Assembly: GCF_021390935.1 (NCBI RefSeq)
Contig: NZ_JAJPUI010000001.1
Coordinates: forward strand, 868,001 to 932,000
Origin: Streptomyces sp. CC228A
GTDB lineage: Bacteria; Actinomycetota; Actinomycetes; Streptomycetales; Streptomycetaceae
DNA length: 64,000 bases
Reading direction: 5' to 3'
In this document: positions 42,069 to 49,915 of the stretch, piece by piece
How positions within the stretch are numbered: the stretch's first letter is position 1
How the letters are laid out: the number at the start of each line of letters is the position of its first letter
Translations under genes and position numbers: made by a program
The notes under the pieces: model-generated
What the model saw: only the letters and a program-made list of their open reading frames with translations
Told to the model about the DNA's origin: nothing
The model's database searches: none

Positions 42069-43304
42069 TCAGGCCGTGTCCAGGCCCTCCAGCACCCCGA
42101 GGAGCCGGTCGATCTCCTCGGGCGTGTTGTAGACGTGCAGGCTGACCCGCACCGAACTGTCCGCCTCCCCGGCCCGCGCCTGGCACAGCCCGTCCGCCCG
42201 CACCAGCAGCCCGTGCGCGGCGAGGATGAACCCCAGGTCGTTGGCGCTGATCCCGTGGTGCCGGAAGGTGACCAGGCCCTGCCTGCGCTGCACCGAGGAC
42301 GCCGCGGACAGGCTGAGCGGGCAGCCCAGCACCTCGTACGAGCCGAGTCGGCTCAGCCCGTCCGTGAGCCGCACGCCCAGGCCGACCGTCCACTCGTCGA
42401 TCCGGGCCACGCCCGCCGCGTCCAGCCAGTCCAGCGCGGCCCGCAGGCTGAGGATGCCGGTGGTGTTGGGCGTGCCCTGCCAGCCGCCGGGCCGGTAGGG
42501 GACACCGCGCCGCCCGCGCGCCCAGACCACGCCCGTGCCCGGCAGGCCCATCGCCTTGTGCCCGGAGAACACCGCGAAGTCCACGTCCAGGGCGGCGAGG
42601 TCCACCGGCAGGTGACCGACGCTCTGCGCGGCGTCCAGGCAGATCGGGACGTCCGGCCCGACCACCTCCCGCACCCGGTGGACGTTCATGTCGGCGCCGT
42701 ACACGTGGTGCACGTGCGTGGCCGCCACGAACCGGGTGCGCTCCCCGACCAGCCCGGCCAGCGCCTCCAGGTCGTAGTCCCGGGACTCCTGCTGGTACGG
42801 CATGGGGTGCACGGTGATCCGCACCCCCCGCTCGGCGAGCAGGTCTCGCGCCTCCAGCCACGGCAGGTGGTTGGCCTCGTGGTCGGCGAACGGCACCACG
42901 ATCTCGTCGCCGTCCGCGAGCCACCGCACCAGCCAGTCCCGGGCCACGCTGCGCAGTCCCTCGGACGCCCCGCTGGTGAACCACACGGCGGACCGGTCGG
43001 GATCCGGGTCGCCCAGGAACGCCTTGACCCGCTCCCGGGTCTCCTCGATCAGCGCGGTGGTGCGGTTCGCCCAGGTGTAGGTGCCGCGCCCGGCGTTGGC
43101 GTTGCAGCCCGTCAGGTATGCCTGGACGGCGTCGAGGACCGCCTTCGGCTTCTGCGCGGTGGCCGCGCTGTCCAGGTACGCGAGATTGGGGTTGCCGGTC
43201 ACGATCGGGAACTGCTCGCGCAGCGGCCGCTGCCACTCCCGCAGCCCGGCCGAGGGCCCCGCCGCGGAGCCGGCCGCCGCGGGGCGCGTGTCGGATGTCG
43301 TCAT
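42069..43304 (-). CDS. Class V aminotransferase-fold PLP enzyme (cysteine desulfurase-like)
   Basis: The 411-residue protein is a fold-type I PLP enzyme close to SufS/CsdA: NPNLAYLDSAATAQKPKAVLDAV, THVHHVYGADMNV, the PLP lysine in FSGHKAMGLPGTGVVW, and RPGGWQGTPNTTGILSL. At the place of the desulfurase catalytic Cys (VRxGHHC in SufS) stands VRADGLC, so the Cys is kept but the two His are not. It could be a desulfurase or a lyase for another sulfur amino acid. It starts 13 bases beyond the end of the next upstream gene (43318). Confidence 0.85.
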   Translation of the reverse strand: MTTSDTRPAAAGSAAGPSAGLREWQRPLREQFPIVTGNPNLAYLDSAATAQKPKAVLDAVQAYLTGCNANAGRGTYTWANRTTALIEETRERVKAFLGDPDPDRSAVWFTSGASEGLRSVARDWLVRWLADGDEIVVPFADHEANHLPWLEARDLLAERGVRITVHPMPYQQESRDYDLEALAGLVGERTRFVAATHVHHVYGADMNVHRVREVVGPDVPICLDAAQSVGHLPVDLAALDVDFAVFSGHKAMGLPGTGVVWARGRRGVPYRPGGWQGTPNTTGILSLRAALDWLDAAGVARIDEWTVGLGVRLTDGLSRLGSYEVLGCPLSLSAASSVQRRQGLVTFRHHGISANDLGFILAAHGLLVRADGLCQARAGEADSSVRVSLHVYNTPEEIDRLLGVLEGLDTA

Positions 43305-43317
43305 CGTCCGCCCCCTC

Positions 43318-44652
43318 TCAGTCCCGCACCATCGGCGCACCCGCGTCCCGCCAGGCGATGATCCCGCCGGACAGGCTGCGCACGTTCCGGTGGCCCATCC
43401 GGGTCAGCAGCGCCGCGTACGCCACCGACTGCTCGCCCACCGGGCAGACCAGCAGCACCGGCTGGGACCGGCCGAACGGCAGTCCGCCGTGCAGGAGTTC
43501 CGCGAACAGCTCGTCCACGATGTTCACCGACCCCTCGATGTGCAGGGCCGCGAACGCGAAACCGCCCCGCAGGTCGACGACGACGGGCCGCTCCGCCGCG
43601 ATCCACGAGCGGGCCTCCTCGACGCCGATGACGTGCACCGCGTCGAGTTCCTCCGGGGTCAGCGTGGCGGGGGAGTTGGGCCGCGGGGGCCGCCGCAGCA
43701 GCTCGGGCCTGCGCTGCCGCACGTAGCTCATGTAGCTCTCGACCCGGTCGCAGACGATGAACACCGCCGTCCGCCGCCGCCCGTCCTCCCGCGGCCCGCA
43801 CGCGGCGTCCAGCGCCCGCAGGTGGCGTACGGCCCCGAAGTACGCGGCGCCACCGGTCGGCCCGGCGAGGATGCCGCAGCGCCGCACCAGCGTGAGCATC
43901 CCGTCGATGGCCTCGTCGGCGGTCACCGACTCCACCGTGTCGTAGGTGGCGGGGTCGAAGAGGCCGACCTCGTGGACCTCGTCGATGTTCCGGATGCCGG
44001 GGATGAAGTCCGACTTGTGGGCGACGAGCCCGATGACCGAGGTGTCCGGGTCGTGGGCGCGCAGCGCGCGGGCCGTGCCGGTGGAGGAGCCGGCCGTGCC
44101 CACCGCGGCGACGAACCAGTCGGGGGCCGTGCCGCCCAGGTCCTTGATGATCTCCGGGCCGGTGCCGGAGGCGTGCGCCTCGGCGTTGGCCGGGTTGTAG
44201 TACTGGTCGGTGTGCAGGTACTGCCCGTCGTCCGCGGTGAGCATCCCGTGGATGCGGGTCAGCGGGTCCTCGGTCGCCGTCGGGTCGAGGCACTCCGCCT
44301 GGCCGGGCAGCTCCTCGATCTCCGCGCCGAGCAGCAGCAGCAGGTCCTTGATCTCGGGGACCTTCATGCGGTTGGTGACGCTCTTGAAAGGCAGCCCGTG
44401 CATCCCCGCGATGACGGCGAGCGCCTTCGCGGTGTTGCCGCTGGACAGCTCGACGACCGTGCGGCCCTGCTCCTGCGCCTGCGCGAGGTGCGGGCGGGCC
44501 ATCCGCCACGCGGCCCGGTCCTTGACCGAGCCGAACGGGTTGAGCAGCTCCAGTTTGGCGTACAGGTCGATGTGGGCGAGCCCGTGGACCTCCGGTGCGA
44601 TCCGGACGAGGGGCGTGTCGCCGATGGCGTCGGTGATGTGGTCGTACCTCAT
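43318..44652 (-). CDS. Cysteine synthase-like PLP enzyme fused to a rhodanese domain
   Basis: Residues 1-320 of this 444-residue protein are a fold-type II PLP enzyme: NPFGSVKDRAAW (PLP Lys), ELSSGNTAKALAVIAGMHGLPF (substrate loop), GTAGSSTGTARAL (phosphate loop). Residues 345-440 are a rhodanese domain with RPVVVDLRGGFAFAALHIEGS and the active loop CPVGEQS containing the catalytic Cys. Such a fusion suggests beta-replacement on serine or O-phosphoserine with a sulfur carried as persulfide, or detoxification coupled to synthesis. ATG 44652 overlaps the stop of the Y4yA-like gene (ATGA). Confidence 0.87.
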   Translation of the reverse strand: MRYDHITDAIGDTPLVRIAPEVHGLAHIDLYAKLELLNPFGSVKDRAAWRMARPHLAQAQEQGRTVVELSSGNTAKALAVIAGMHGLPFKSVTNRMKVPEIKDLLLLLGAEIEELPGQAECLDPTATEDPLTRIHGMLTADDGQYLHTDQYYNPANAEAHASGTGPEIIKDLGGTAPDWFVAAVGTAGSSTGTARALRAHDPDTSVIGLVAHKSDFIPGIRNIDEVHEVGLFDPATYDTVESVTADEAIDGMLTLVRRCGILAGPTGGAAYFGAVRHLRALDAACGPREDGRRRTAVFIVCDRVESYMSYVRQRRPELLRRPPRPNSPATLTPEELDAVHVIGVEEARSWIAAERPVVVDLRGGFAFAALHIEGSVNIVDELFAELLHGGLPFGRSQPVLLVCPVGEQSVAYAALLTRMGHRNVRSLSGGIIAWRDAGAPMVRD

Positions 44653-46151
44653 ACGGCGTCCCCCAGGTCGTCGCCCGCGGTGAGGTGGGGCCAGTACTGC
44701 TCGTCGAGGCACCAGCGCCAGGCCCCGCCCGGGCCCTCGTACACGGCGGCCTTCCGGGCGACGGGCTGCATCATGGCGTGGTCGGCCGTGAAGTCCATGA
44801 AGTACCCGGCGGTGTTGACGAACGCCAGCAGGTCGCCGGGGCGCGGCGCCCGGGGCAGGTACACGGCGCGGCGGCTGATCAGGTCGGACTCCAGGCACAG
44901 GTTGCCGAGGAGGTAGGCGCCGACGGGTCCGCCGCCGCCCTCCTCGCGCCGCGGCACGAGCACCGGGTCGACCAGCAGCCCGTGGTCCTCCAGGCCGATG
45001 TCCCTGGCGTTCGCGGCGAGCCGCACGAGGTGCTCTCCCGCCGCGGTCACCCGGACCTCCAGCACCTCGGCGAGGGTGAGGCCGCACTGGTCGGTCAGGG
45101 CGCGGCCGGGCTCGGTGTGCAGGTCGTACAGGTTCTCCAGGAGCAGGGTGGCCAGCGGCCGGCCCAGCGCGGGCGCTGCCTGCCCGAGCAGCTCGTCCAG
45201 GTAGCGCGGACCCGCCACCGGCCGGTGCCCCGGGTAGACACCGAGGGCTCCGCGCAGCGTGCCGTTCTCCCCGCGCAGCCCGTAGCCGTGCCCCTCCCAG
45301 GTGATCGGCTCGCGCTTGCCGAGCAGCGCGCGGGTCAGCTCCGTGGTGTACGCCTCCCACTGGGCGCCGTCCGCGAGGTAGTCGACGCCGAAGCCGCCGC
45401 CGATGTCGACGGCGCGGGGGCGCAGCCCGCGGCGGCGGCACTCGTCCAGGACCCGCACGGACCCTTCGAGTGCGACGGCCTTCTCGGTGAGGGCCATCGT
45501 GTCCAGGTGGAAGGAGACGCCCGTCAACTCGACGCTGTCGCGGTGCTTCTCGGCCAGGTCCAGCAGGGCGTCGGCCTCGTCGGCGGGGATGCCGAAGCGG
45601 CTGCGCCGGGTGAGGGTGCGGGTGCCGGGCGAGGAGAAGCCGGAGAGCCGCGGCATCACGGACGCACGGGGCAGCCCGTGGCGCTCGACGAGTGCGGCGA
45701 GCGCGGTGAGTTCGCCGGCGGAGTCCACGCAGACGGTGGTGCCGGTGCGGGCGGCCAGCCACAGGAAGGCGGGTTCCTTCGGGCCGGTCGCGGTGATCCG
45801 GTCGGGGGTGAAGCCGCAGCCCAGGGCGTGCTGGAGCTCGCCGAGGGACGCCACGTCGACGCCGACGGCCGCCGCCCCGGCGGTGCCCCCGCCGGCCGGG
45901 GCGAGCGCCGCCAGCCGGCGGACGAGGGCGCTGGAGCGGTTGGCCTTGTGGGCGAACGCGATCCGCCCGGCGAGCCGGTGCCGGGCGTACACGTCCTGGA
46001 AGCGGCGGACGTTGTCCGCGATCTGGTCGGGCAGCACCACGTTCAGCGGCGAGCCCAGGGCGGCCGTCAGGGAGTGGAGGAAGGAGGGGGAGTCCAGCAG
46101 CGCCGCCGCCCGTGACTCCAGTCGTGGTGCGAGATACAGCGGTTCGCTCAT
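44649..46151 (-). CDS. Y4yA-family PLP-dependent enzyme (alanine racemase/DAP decarboxylase fold)
   Basis: This 500-residue protein is a fold-type III PLP enzyme related to diaminopimelate and ornithine decarboxylases: RIAFAHKANRSSALVRRLA holds the PLP lysine, DVASLGELQHALGCGFTPDRITATGPKEPAFL and VSFHLDT follow, DIGGGFGVDYL is the glycine loop, and the C-terminal NLCLESDLISRR takes the place of the CESxD motif. Y4yA was named from a rhizobial symbiotic plasmid; its reaction is not known. It is the first gene of the PLP cluster and follows a Zur-like palindrome. Confidence 0.85.
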   Translation of the reverse strand: MSEPLYLAPRLESRAAALLDSPSFLHSLTAALGSPLNVVLPDQIADNVRRFQDVYARHRLAGRIAFAHKANRSSALVRRLAALAPAGGGTAGAAAVGVDVASLGELQHALGCGFTPDRITATGPKEPAFLWLAARTGTTVCVDSAGELTALAALVERHGLPRASVMPRLSGFSSPGTRTLTRRSRFGIPADEADALLDLAEKHRDSVELTGVSFHLDTMALTEKAVALEGSVRVLDECRRRGLRPRAVDIGGGFGVDYLADGAQWEAYTTELTRALLGKREPITWEGHGYGLRGENGTLRGALGVYPGHRPVAGPRYLDELLGQAAPALGRPLATLLLENLYDLHTEPGRALTDQCGLTLAEVLEVRVTAAGEHLVRLAANARDIGLEDHGLLVDPVLVPRREEGGGGPVGAYLLGNLCLESDLISRRAVYLPRAPRPGDLLAFVNTAGYFMDFTADHAMMQPVARKAAVYEGPGGAWRWCLDEQYWPHLTAGDDLGDAV

Positions 46152-46244
46152 GCGGGTGTGGTCCTGGTCCTCTCGGAGGGACGGGAGGTCGTCTCGCGGC
46201 CGAGTGTGACGGGGCGGTGGACGCAGCACGAGCATGCCATCAAC

Positions 46245-46259
46245 TGACAATGGTTGTCA
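46245..46259. promoter_or_regulatory. Zur-box-like palindrome upstream of the PLP cluster
   Basis: TGACAATGGTTGTCA is a perfect 6-3-6 palindrome. It agrees at 12 of 15 positions with the actinobacterial Zur consensus TGAAAATGATTTTCA as I remember it. It lies 93 bases upstream of the Y4yA-type gene, where a repressor could block the promoter. Zinc control is inferred from the motif only. Confidence 0.5.
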
Positions 46260-46626
46260 TAAGCACTCCGCTGACGGCCCCTCGGATTCATACAATCGGA
46301 ATGTGTAGGTCCGCAGTCGGCCGCGGCCAGCTCCGTTCAAGCGCCCCCGCGTGGACACCCGGGCTCATGGGCCCGCTGCGCACCCCCGCCTCATACGGAA
46401 CGCGTACGCACTGCCGGGACGTACACCGCCCTGCGACGCCCCCGTTTACGGCGTGGAGGGGGAGGCGGCATACGTCATTTGCCGTAGGCGATATGGGGAG
46501 CGAGGCGGCCTTGAAAATTCGTTGGCGCCGCCGTCGGTTCCCTGGCTAGCGTGTCGGCGACAACGGACGACCCCTGGGTGCGCCCCTGCGGCGCCGCCTG
46601 TGACGACACGGGAGGTGAGGACCTTG

Positions 46627-46698
46627 GTGACTGTCGCGGTTCCGGGCCCGACCCGGCTTCAGAAGAACACCGATCCCACTTCCGCGGTCTCCGGCTGA
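46627..46698 (+). CDS. Possible 23-residue ORF upstream of rsgA
   Basis: GTG 46627 (or TTG 46624) follows GGAGGTGA, a full match to the anti-Shine-Dalgarno sequence, at 8 bases. The product would be VTVAVPGPTRLQKNTD plus PTSAVSG. It ends 88 bases before rsgA. The quality of the ribosome binding site is better than that of rsgA itself. I do not recognise the peptide; it may be a leader peptide or the relic of a lost gene start. Confidence 0.35.
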   Translation: MTVAVPGPTRLQKNTDPTSAVSG

Positions 46699-46786
46699 CA
46701 CTCCGACACCGTACGCAGCACACGTACGCGGGCGCCGCCGCGCGCCCTCCCACCGGGGACCGCCCTCCCGAAGGGCCATCCCTCTC

Positions 46787-47878
46787 TTGACTGCTTCTCC
46801 TCTCTCCCCCTACGGCTGGGACGCCGAGTGGGAGGCCGAGTTCACCTCCCGCGCCGCACGCGGGCTCGTCCCCGGCCGCGTCGTACGGGTCGACCGCGGC
46901 CAGTGCGACCTCGCCACCGAGGCCGGTCCGGTCCGCGCCGACACCGCCCTCGTGACCCCGCCCGACCCGCTGCGGGTCCTCTGCACCGGCGACTGGGCCG
47001 CCGTCGACCCGGAGGGCGGCAGCCCCCGCTACGTACGGGAGTACCTGCCGCGCCGCACCGCCTTCGTGCGGTCCACGTCGTCCAAGCGGTCCGAAGGGCA
47101 GATCCTCGCCGCGAACGTGGACCACGCGATCGTCGCGGTGTCCCTGGCCGCCGAACTCGACCTCGCCCGGGTCGAACGCTTCCTCGCGCTGGCCTGGGAG
47201 TCCGGCGCCCAACCCCTCGTCGTGCTCACCAAGGCCGACCTCGTGCCGGACCCCGTCGGCCTGTCCTACCTCGTACGGGACGTGGAGGCGACCGCCCCGG
47301 GGGTGCCGGTGCTGCCGGTCAGCGCCGTCACCGGAGACGGCGTCGACGTGGTGCGCGCCGTCGTCGCGGGCGGCACCAGCGTGCTGCTCGGCGTCTCCGG
47401 CGCCGGCAAGTCCACCCTCGCCAACACCCTGATCGGCGAGGACGCCATGGAGGTCCGGGCGACCCGGGAGGTCGACGGCAAGGGCCGTCACACGACCACC
47501 ACCCGCAACCTGTTCCTGCTCCCCGGCGGCGGGGTCCTCATCGACACACCCGGTCTGCGCGGGGTGGGCCTCTGGGACGCAGGGACCGGCGTCGGCCAGG
47601 TCTTCGCCGAGATCGAGGAACTGGCCGGGCGGTGCCGCTTCCACGACTGCGCCCACCAGGCGGAGCCGGGCTGCGCGGTGCTCGCCGCCGTCGACGGCGG
47701 GACGCTGCCGCAGCGGCGCCTGGAGAGCTACCGCAAGCTGCTGCGGGAGAACCAGTACATCGTGGCCAAGACCGACGCCCGCATGCGGGCCGAGATGCGC
47801 CGCGAGTGGAAGCGCCGCGGCGCCGAGGGCCGCGCCGCCATGGAGGCCAAGCGGGGCGGCGGCCCCCGCCTCCGCTGA
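46787..47878 (+). CDS. rsgA: Ribosome small subunit-dependent GTPase RsgA
   Basis: RsgA acts in late maturation of the 30S subunit. The 363-residue protein has an N-terminal OB region, then the circularly permuted GTPase motifs in the order G4 (TKAD), G1 (GVSGAGKST), G3 (DTPG), and the C-terminal zinc site CRFHDCAHQAEPGC. The TTG start at 46787 fits the family N-terminus (SPYGWDAEWEAEF) but its ribosome binding site is weak. No cotranscribed partner is seen. Confidence 0.93.
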   Translation: MTASPLSPYGWDAEWEAEFTSRAARGLVPGRVVRVDRGQCDLATEAGPVRADTALVTPPDPLRVLCTGDWAAVDPEGGSPRYVREYLPRRTAFVRSTSSKRSEGQILAANVDHAIVAVSLAAELDLARVERFLALAWESGAQPLVVLTKADLVPDPVGLSYLVRDVEATAPGVPVLPVSAVTGDGVDVVRAVVAGGTSVLLGVSGAGKSTLANTLIGEDAMEVRATREVDGKGRHTTTTRNLFLLPGGGVLIDTPGLRGVGLWDAGTGVGQVFAEIEELAGRCRFHDCAHQAEPGCAVLAAVDGGTLPQRRLESYRKLLRENQYIVAKTDARMRAEMRREWKRRGAEGRAAMEAKRGGGPRLR

Positions 47879-48575
47879 CGGCACCCCGCCGAACCCCGGG
47901 GCGGATGCGTTCCGGGGATGGGCGGGGAGGGCCGCCGGGGGCCGTGGCCGGGGGCCGGTGCCGTGGCCGTGGCGGCGACTGGGGAGAGGGCCTGCCTGGT
48001 GTGCGGTGGCCGGGGGCCCGTGCCGTGGCCGGGGGCCGGGGAGAGGGCCTGCCCGGTGTGCGGTGGCCGGTGGCCGGGGCCGGGGGCCGGTAGCCGATGC
48101 ATGGTGGCTGGTGCCGGTCGATTCGGCGACCTCGCGGGCCCGCTCCCGCTGGGCCCGCTCCTCGCGGGCCGCCCCGGGTCAGCCGCGGCGCGGCCGCGGC
48201 AGCCGGCGCCCGGTGCTGGTGCCACGGGCAGGTGGCGGGCGGCGCCTTGGCGGCGGCGGGTTAGCGGGCGGCGGGCTGTGGGCCGGTGGGCTGTGGGTCG
48301 GTGGGTCGGTGGGTCGGCGGGTGGCGGGTGGCGGGTGGCGGGCGGCAGGTCGGCGGGCGGCGGGCGGCGGGCTGCTCCCGTGTCCTGCCGGCCGGTGGCG
48401 GGGCGGAGCAGGCCGTCCTTCTCGTCGAGCGTCGCGGGTCACCGCAGGTCTTCCTATGGCGTGGGCCGCCGTCCCCTTGCTTACGCCGAGGGGCGCCGTC
48501 CCCCTTCCCGCGCCGCGGCGCACCGCGCCTCACCCCCTGCCGCCGGGCACCTGGTGCTTTGCGGCGCCGTCCCGG
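47879..48575. repeat. G-rich low-complexity region with degenerate direct repeats
   Basis: About 700 bases between rsgA and the LuxR-type gene contain no supportable gene. At 47980-48085 a unit GGGGAGAGGGCCTGCC.GGTGTGCGGTGGCC occurs twice, with GTGGCCGGGGGCC-like pieces around it. At 48240-48375 follow many GGCGGGT/GGCGGGC steps. The plus strand has repeated runs of three or more G and could form G-quadruplexes; the minus strand would be C-rich. Confidence 0.75.
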
Positions 48576-49574
48576 TCAGCGCGTGACCCAGCCCCGCTCG
48601 TACGCCTGCCAGCCCAGTTGCAGCCGCGTCGTCACACCCGCCAGCTCCATCAGCCCCTTCACCCGCCGCTGCACCGTCCGCAGGCCGAGATCCAGCTGCT
48701 TCGCCACGCTGGCGTCCGTCATGCCCGCCAACAGCAGCGAAAGGACCTGCAGATCCGTCGCGTCCGGGCCCGACCCGCCCGCCTCGGCCGGCTCCCCGCC
48801 GCCGCCGAGCCGCAGCGGCACCGCCTCCCGCCACACCGCCTCGAACAGGCCCATCAGCGACTCCAGCAGCCCGCTCGCGTGCACCACCAGGGCCGCGGGC
48901 TCCGCCCCCCGCCCCGTGAGGGGGACCATCGCCATGGACCGGTCCGCCACGACCAGCTTCGTCGGGACCCTGTCCACCACCCGCACCTGCTCACCGCGGC
49001 CCAGCGCCGCCCCCAGCTCGGCCACCCCGCCGGGCAGCTCCGTCACCTCACGCTCGACCACCACCCGGTACGCCACGCCCCGCACCGCGGCCCGCTCCTC
49101 GGCGTCGTTCTCCGCGCCCGCCACCACGGCGGGCCGCCCCGTGACGAGGGCGCACACCTCCTCCGCCGCACCCAACTGGAGCTGCAGGAACCGGTGCGCC
49201 ACGGCGCTCCCCCCGGTCACCACCTCCACCAGATCGTGCACCTCCGGCTCCGCCGCCTCCGCCCGGTACTCCCTCGCCAGCAGCGCAGCCGCCAGTTCCG
49301 CCTGCTCCAGCTCGTGCCGCTGCTGGGTGAGCAGCGCCCCGAGGGCCACCCCGGGCGGCGCCGCCACCCACCGCCCCTGCCGGTACGACGAGCGGGCCGC
49401 GAGACCCTGCGCCTCCAACCGCCGGAGCGTGCGCTCCGTCTCCGGCTCCGGAAGCCCCAGCCGGTGCGCGAGGTCAGCGACCCCCGCCGCGCCCAGCGCC
49501 ACCAGCGCCCGGTACGCCGCCTCCCCGCGCTCGTCGAGCCCTATCGCCCCCAGCAACCTGAACCGCCCCTCCAC
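48576..49574 (-). CDS. LuxR-type helix-turn-helix regulator with TrmB-like N-terminus
   Basis: The roughly 330-residue protein has an N-terminal winged helix (about 5-70, GLDERGEAAYRALVALGAAGVADLAHRLGLPEPETERTLRRLEAQGL by its ends), a central effector-like region, and a C-terminal LuxR-type HTH (SLLLAGMTDASVAKQLDLGLRTVQRRVKGLMELAG). This domain pair is typical for large paralogous groups of streptomycete pathway regulators with unknown ligand. GTG 49574 and TTG 49556 are both possible; TTG 49556 has the better-placed GGAGGGG. Confidence 0.82.
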   Translation of the reverse strand: MEGRFRLLGAIGLDERGEAAYRALVALGAAGVADLAHRLGLPEPETERTLRRLEAQGLAARSSYRQGRWVAAPPGVALGALLTQQRHELEQAELAAALLAREYRAEAAEPEVHDLVEVVTGGSAVAHRFLQLQLGAAEEVCALVTGRPAVVAGAENDAEERAAVRGVAYRVVVEREVTELPGGVAELGAALGRGEQVRVVDRVPTKLVVADRSMAMVPLTGRGAEPAALVVHASGLLESLMGLFEAVWREAVPLRLGGGGEPAEAGGSGPDATDLQVLSLLLAGMTDASVAKQLDLGLRTVQRRVKGLMELAGVTTRLQLGWQAYERGWVTR

Positions 49575-49915
49575 TCGATGCCTCGGCGCCGCCGTGGCGG
49601 AAAGCGGCCACGGCGCAAACCCGCCGCACCCATCATCCCCACACCACCCGCCCCTCTGCCAGGGTGGCGCCACGGCCGCCCCGGCAGCCCCGCCCTCCGC
49701 CGGCGGTGCACGGCGGCGGACCGCTCCCCGACCGTGGCCGCGCCCCAGGGTGTCGCGCTGCGCGACTCCGCGCGCGACGAGCGCCGGCCACGCGGGCCCG
49801 CCGGGCGGGACGGAACCCTCCACAGGGGGGAGGGCGCCCGGCGGGCCCTTGCACGATGACCACTTTTTCCCGAAGCCCCGGTGCCGGGCACCCCCCGCGG
49901 GGGACAATGCAGGGC

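Larger units (their letters stand above)
46152..46786. other. Long intergenic region between the PLP cluster and rsgA
   Basis: It carries the leftward promoter and a Zur-like site (46245-46259), an AT-richer segment up to about 46310, and a rightward promoter region for rsgA near 46490-46560 (GAAAATTCGTTGGCG). A 23-codon ORF with an excellent ribosome binding site at 46627 is listed separately. Apart from that I see no gene. In many streptomycetes aroA precedes rsgA; it is absent here. Confidence 0.5.
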
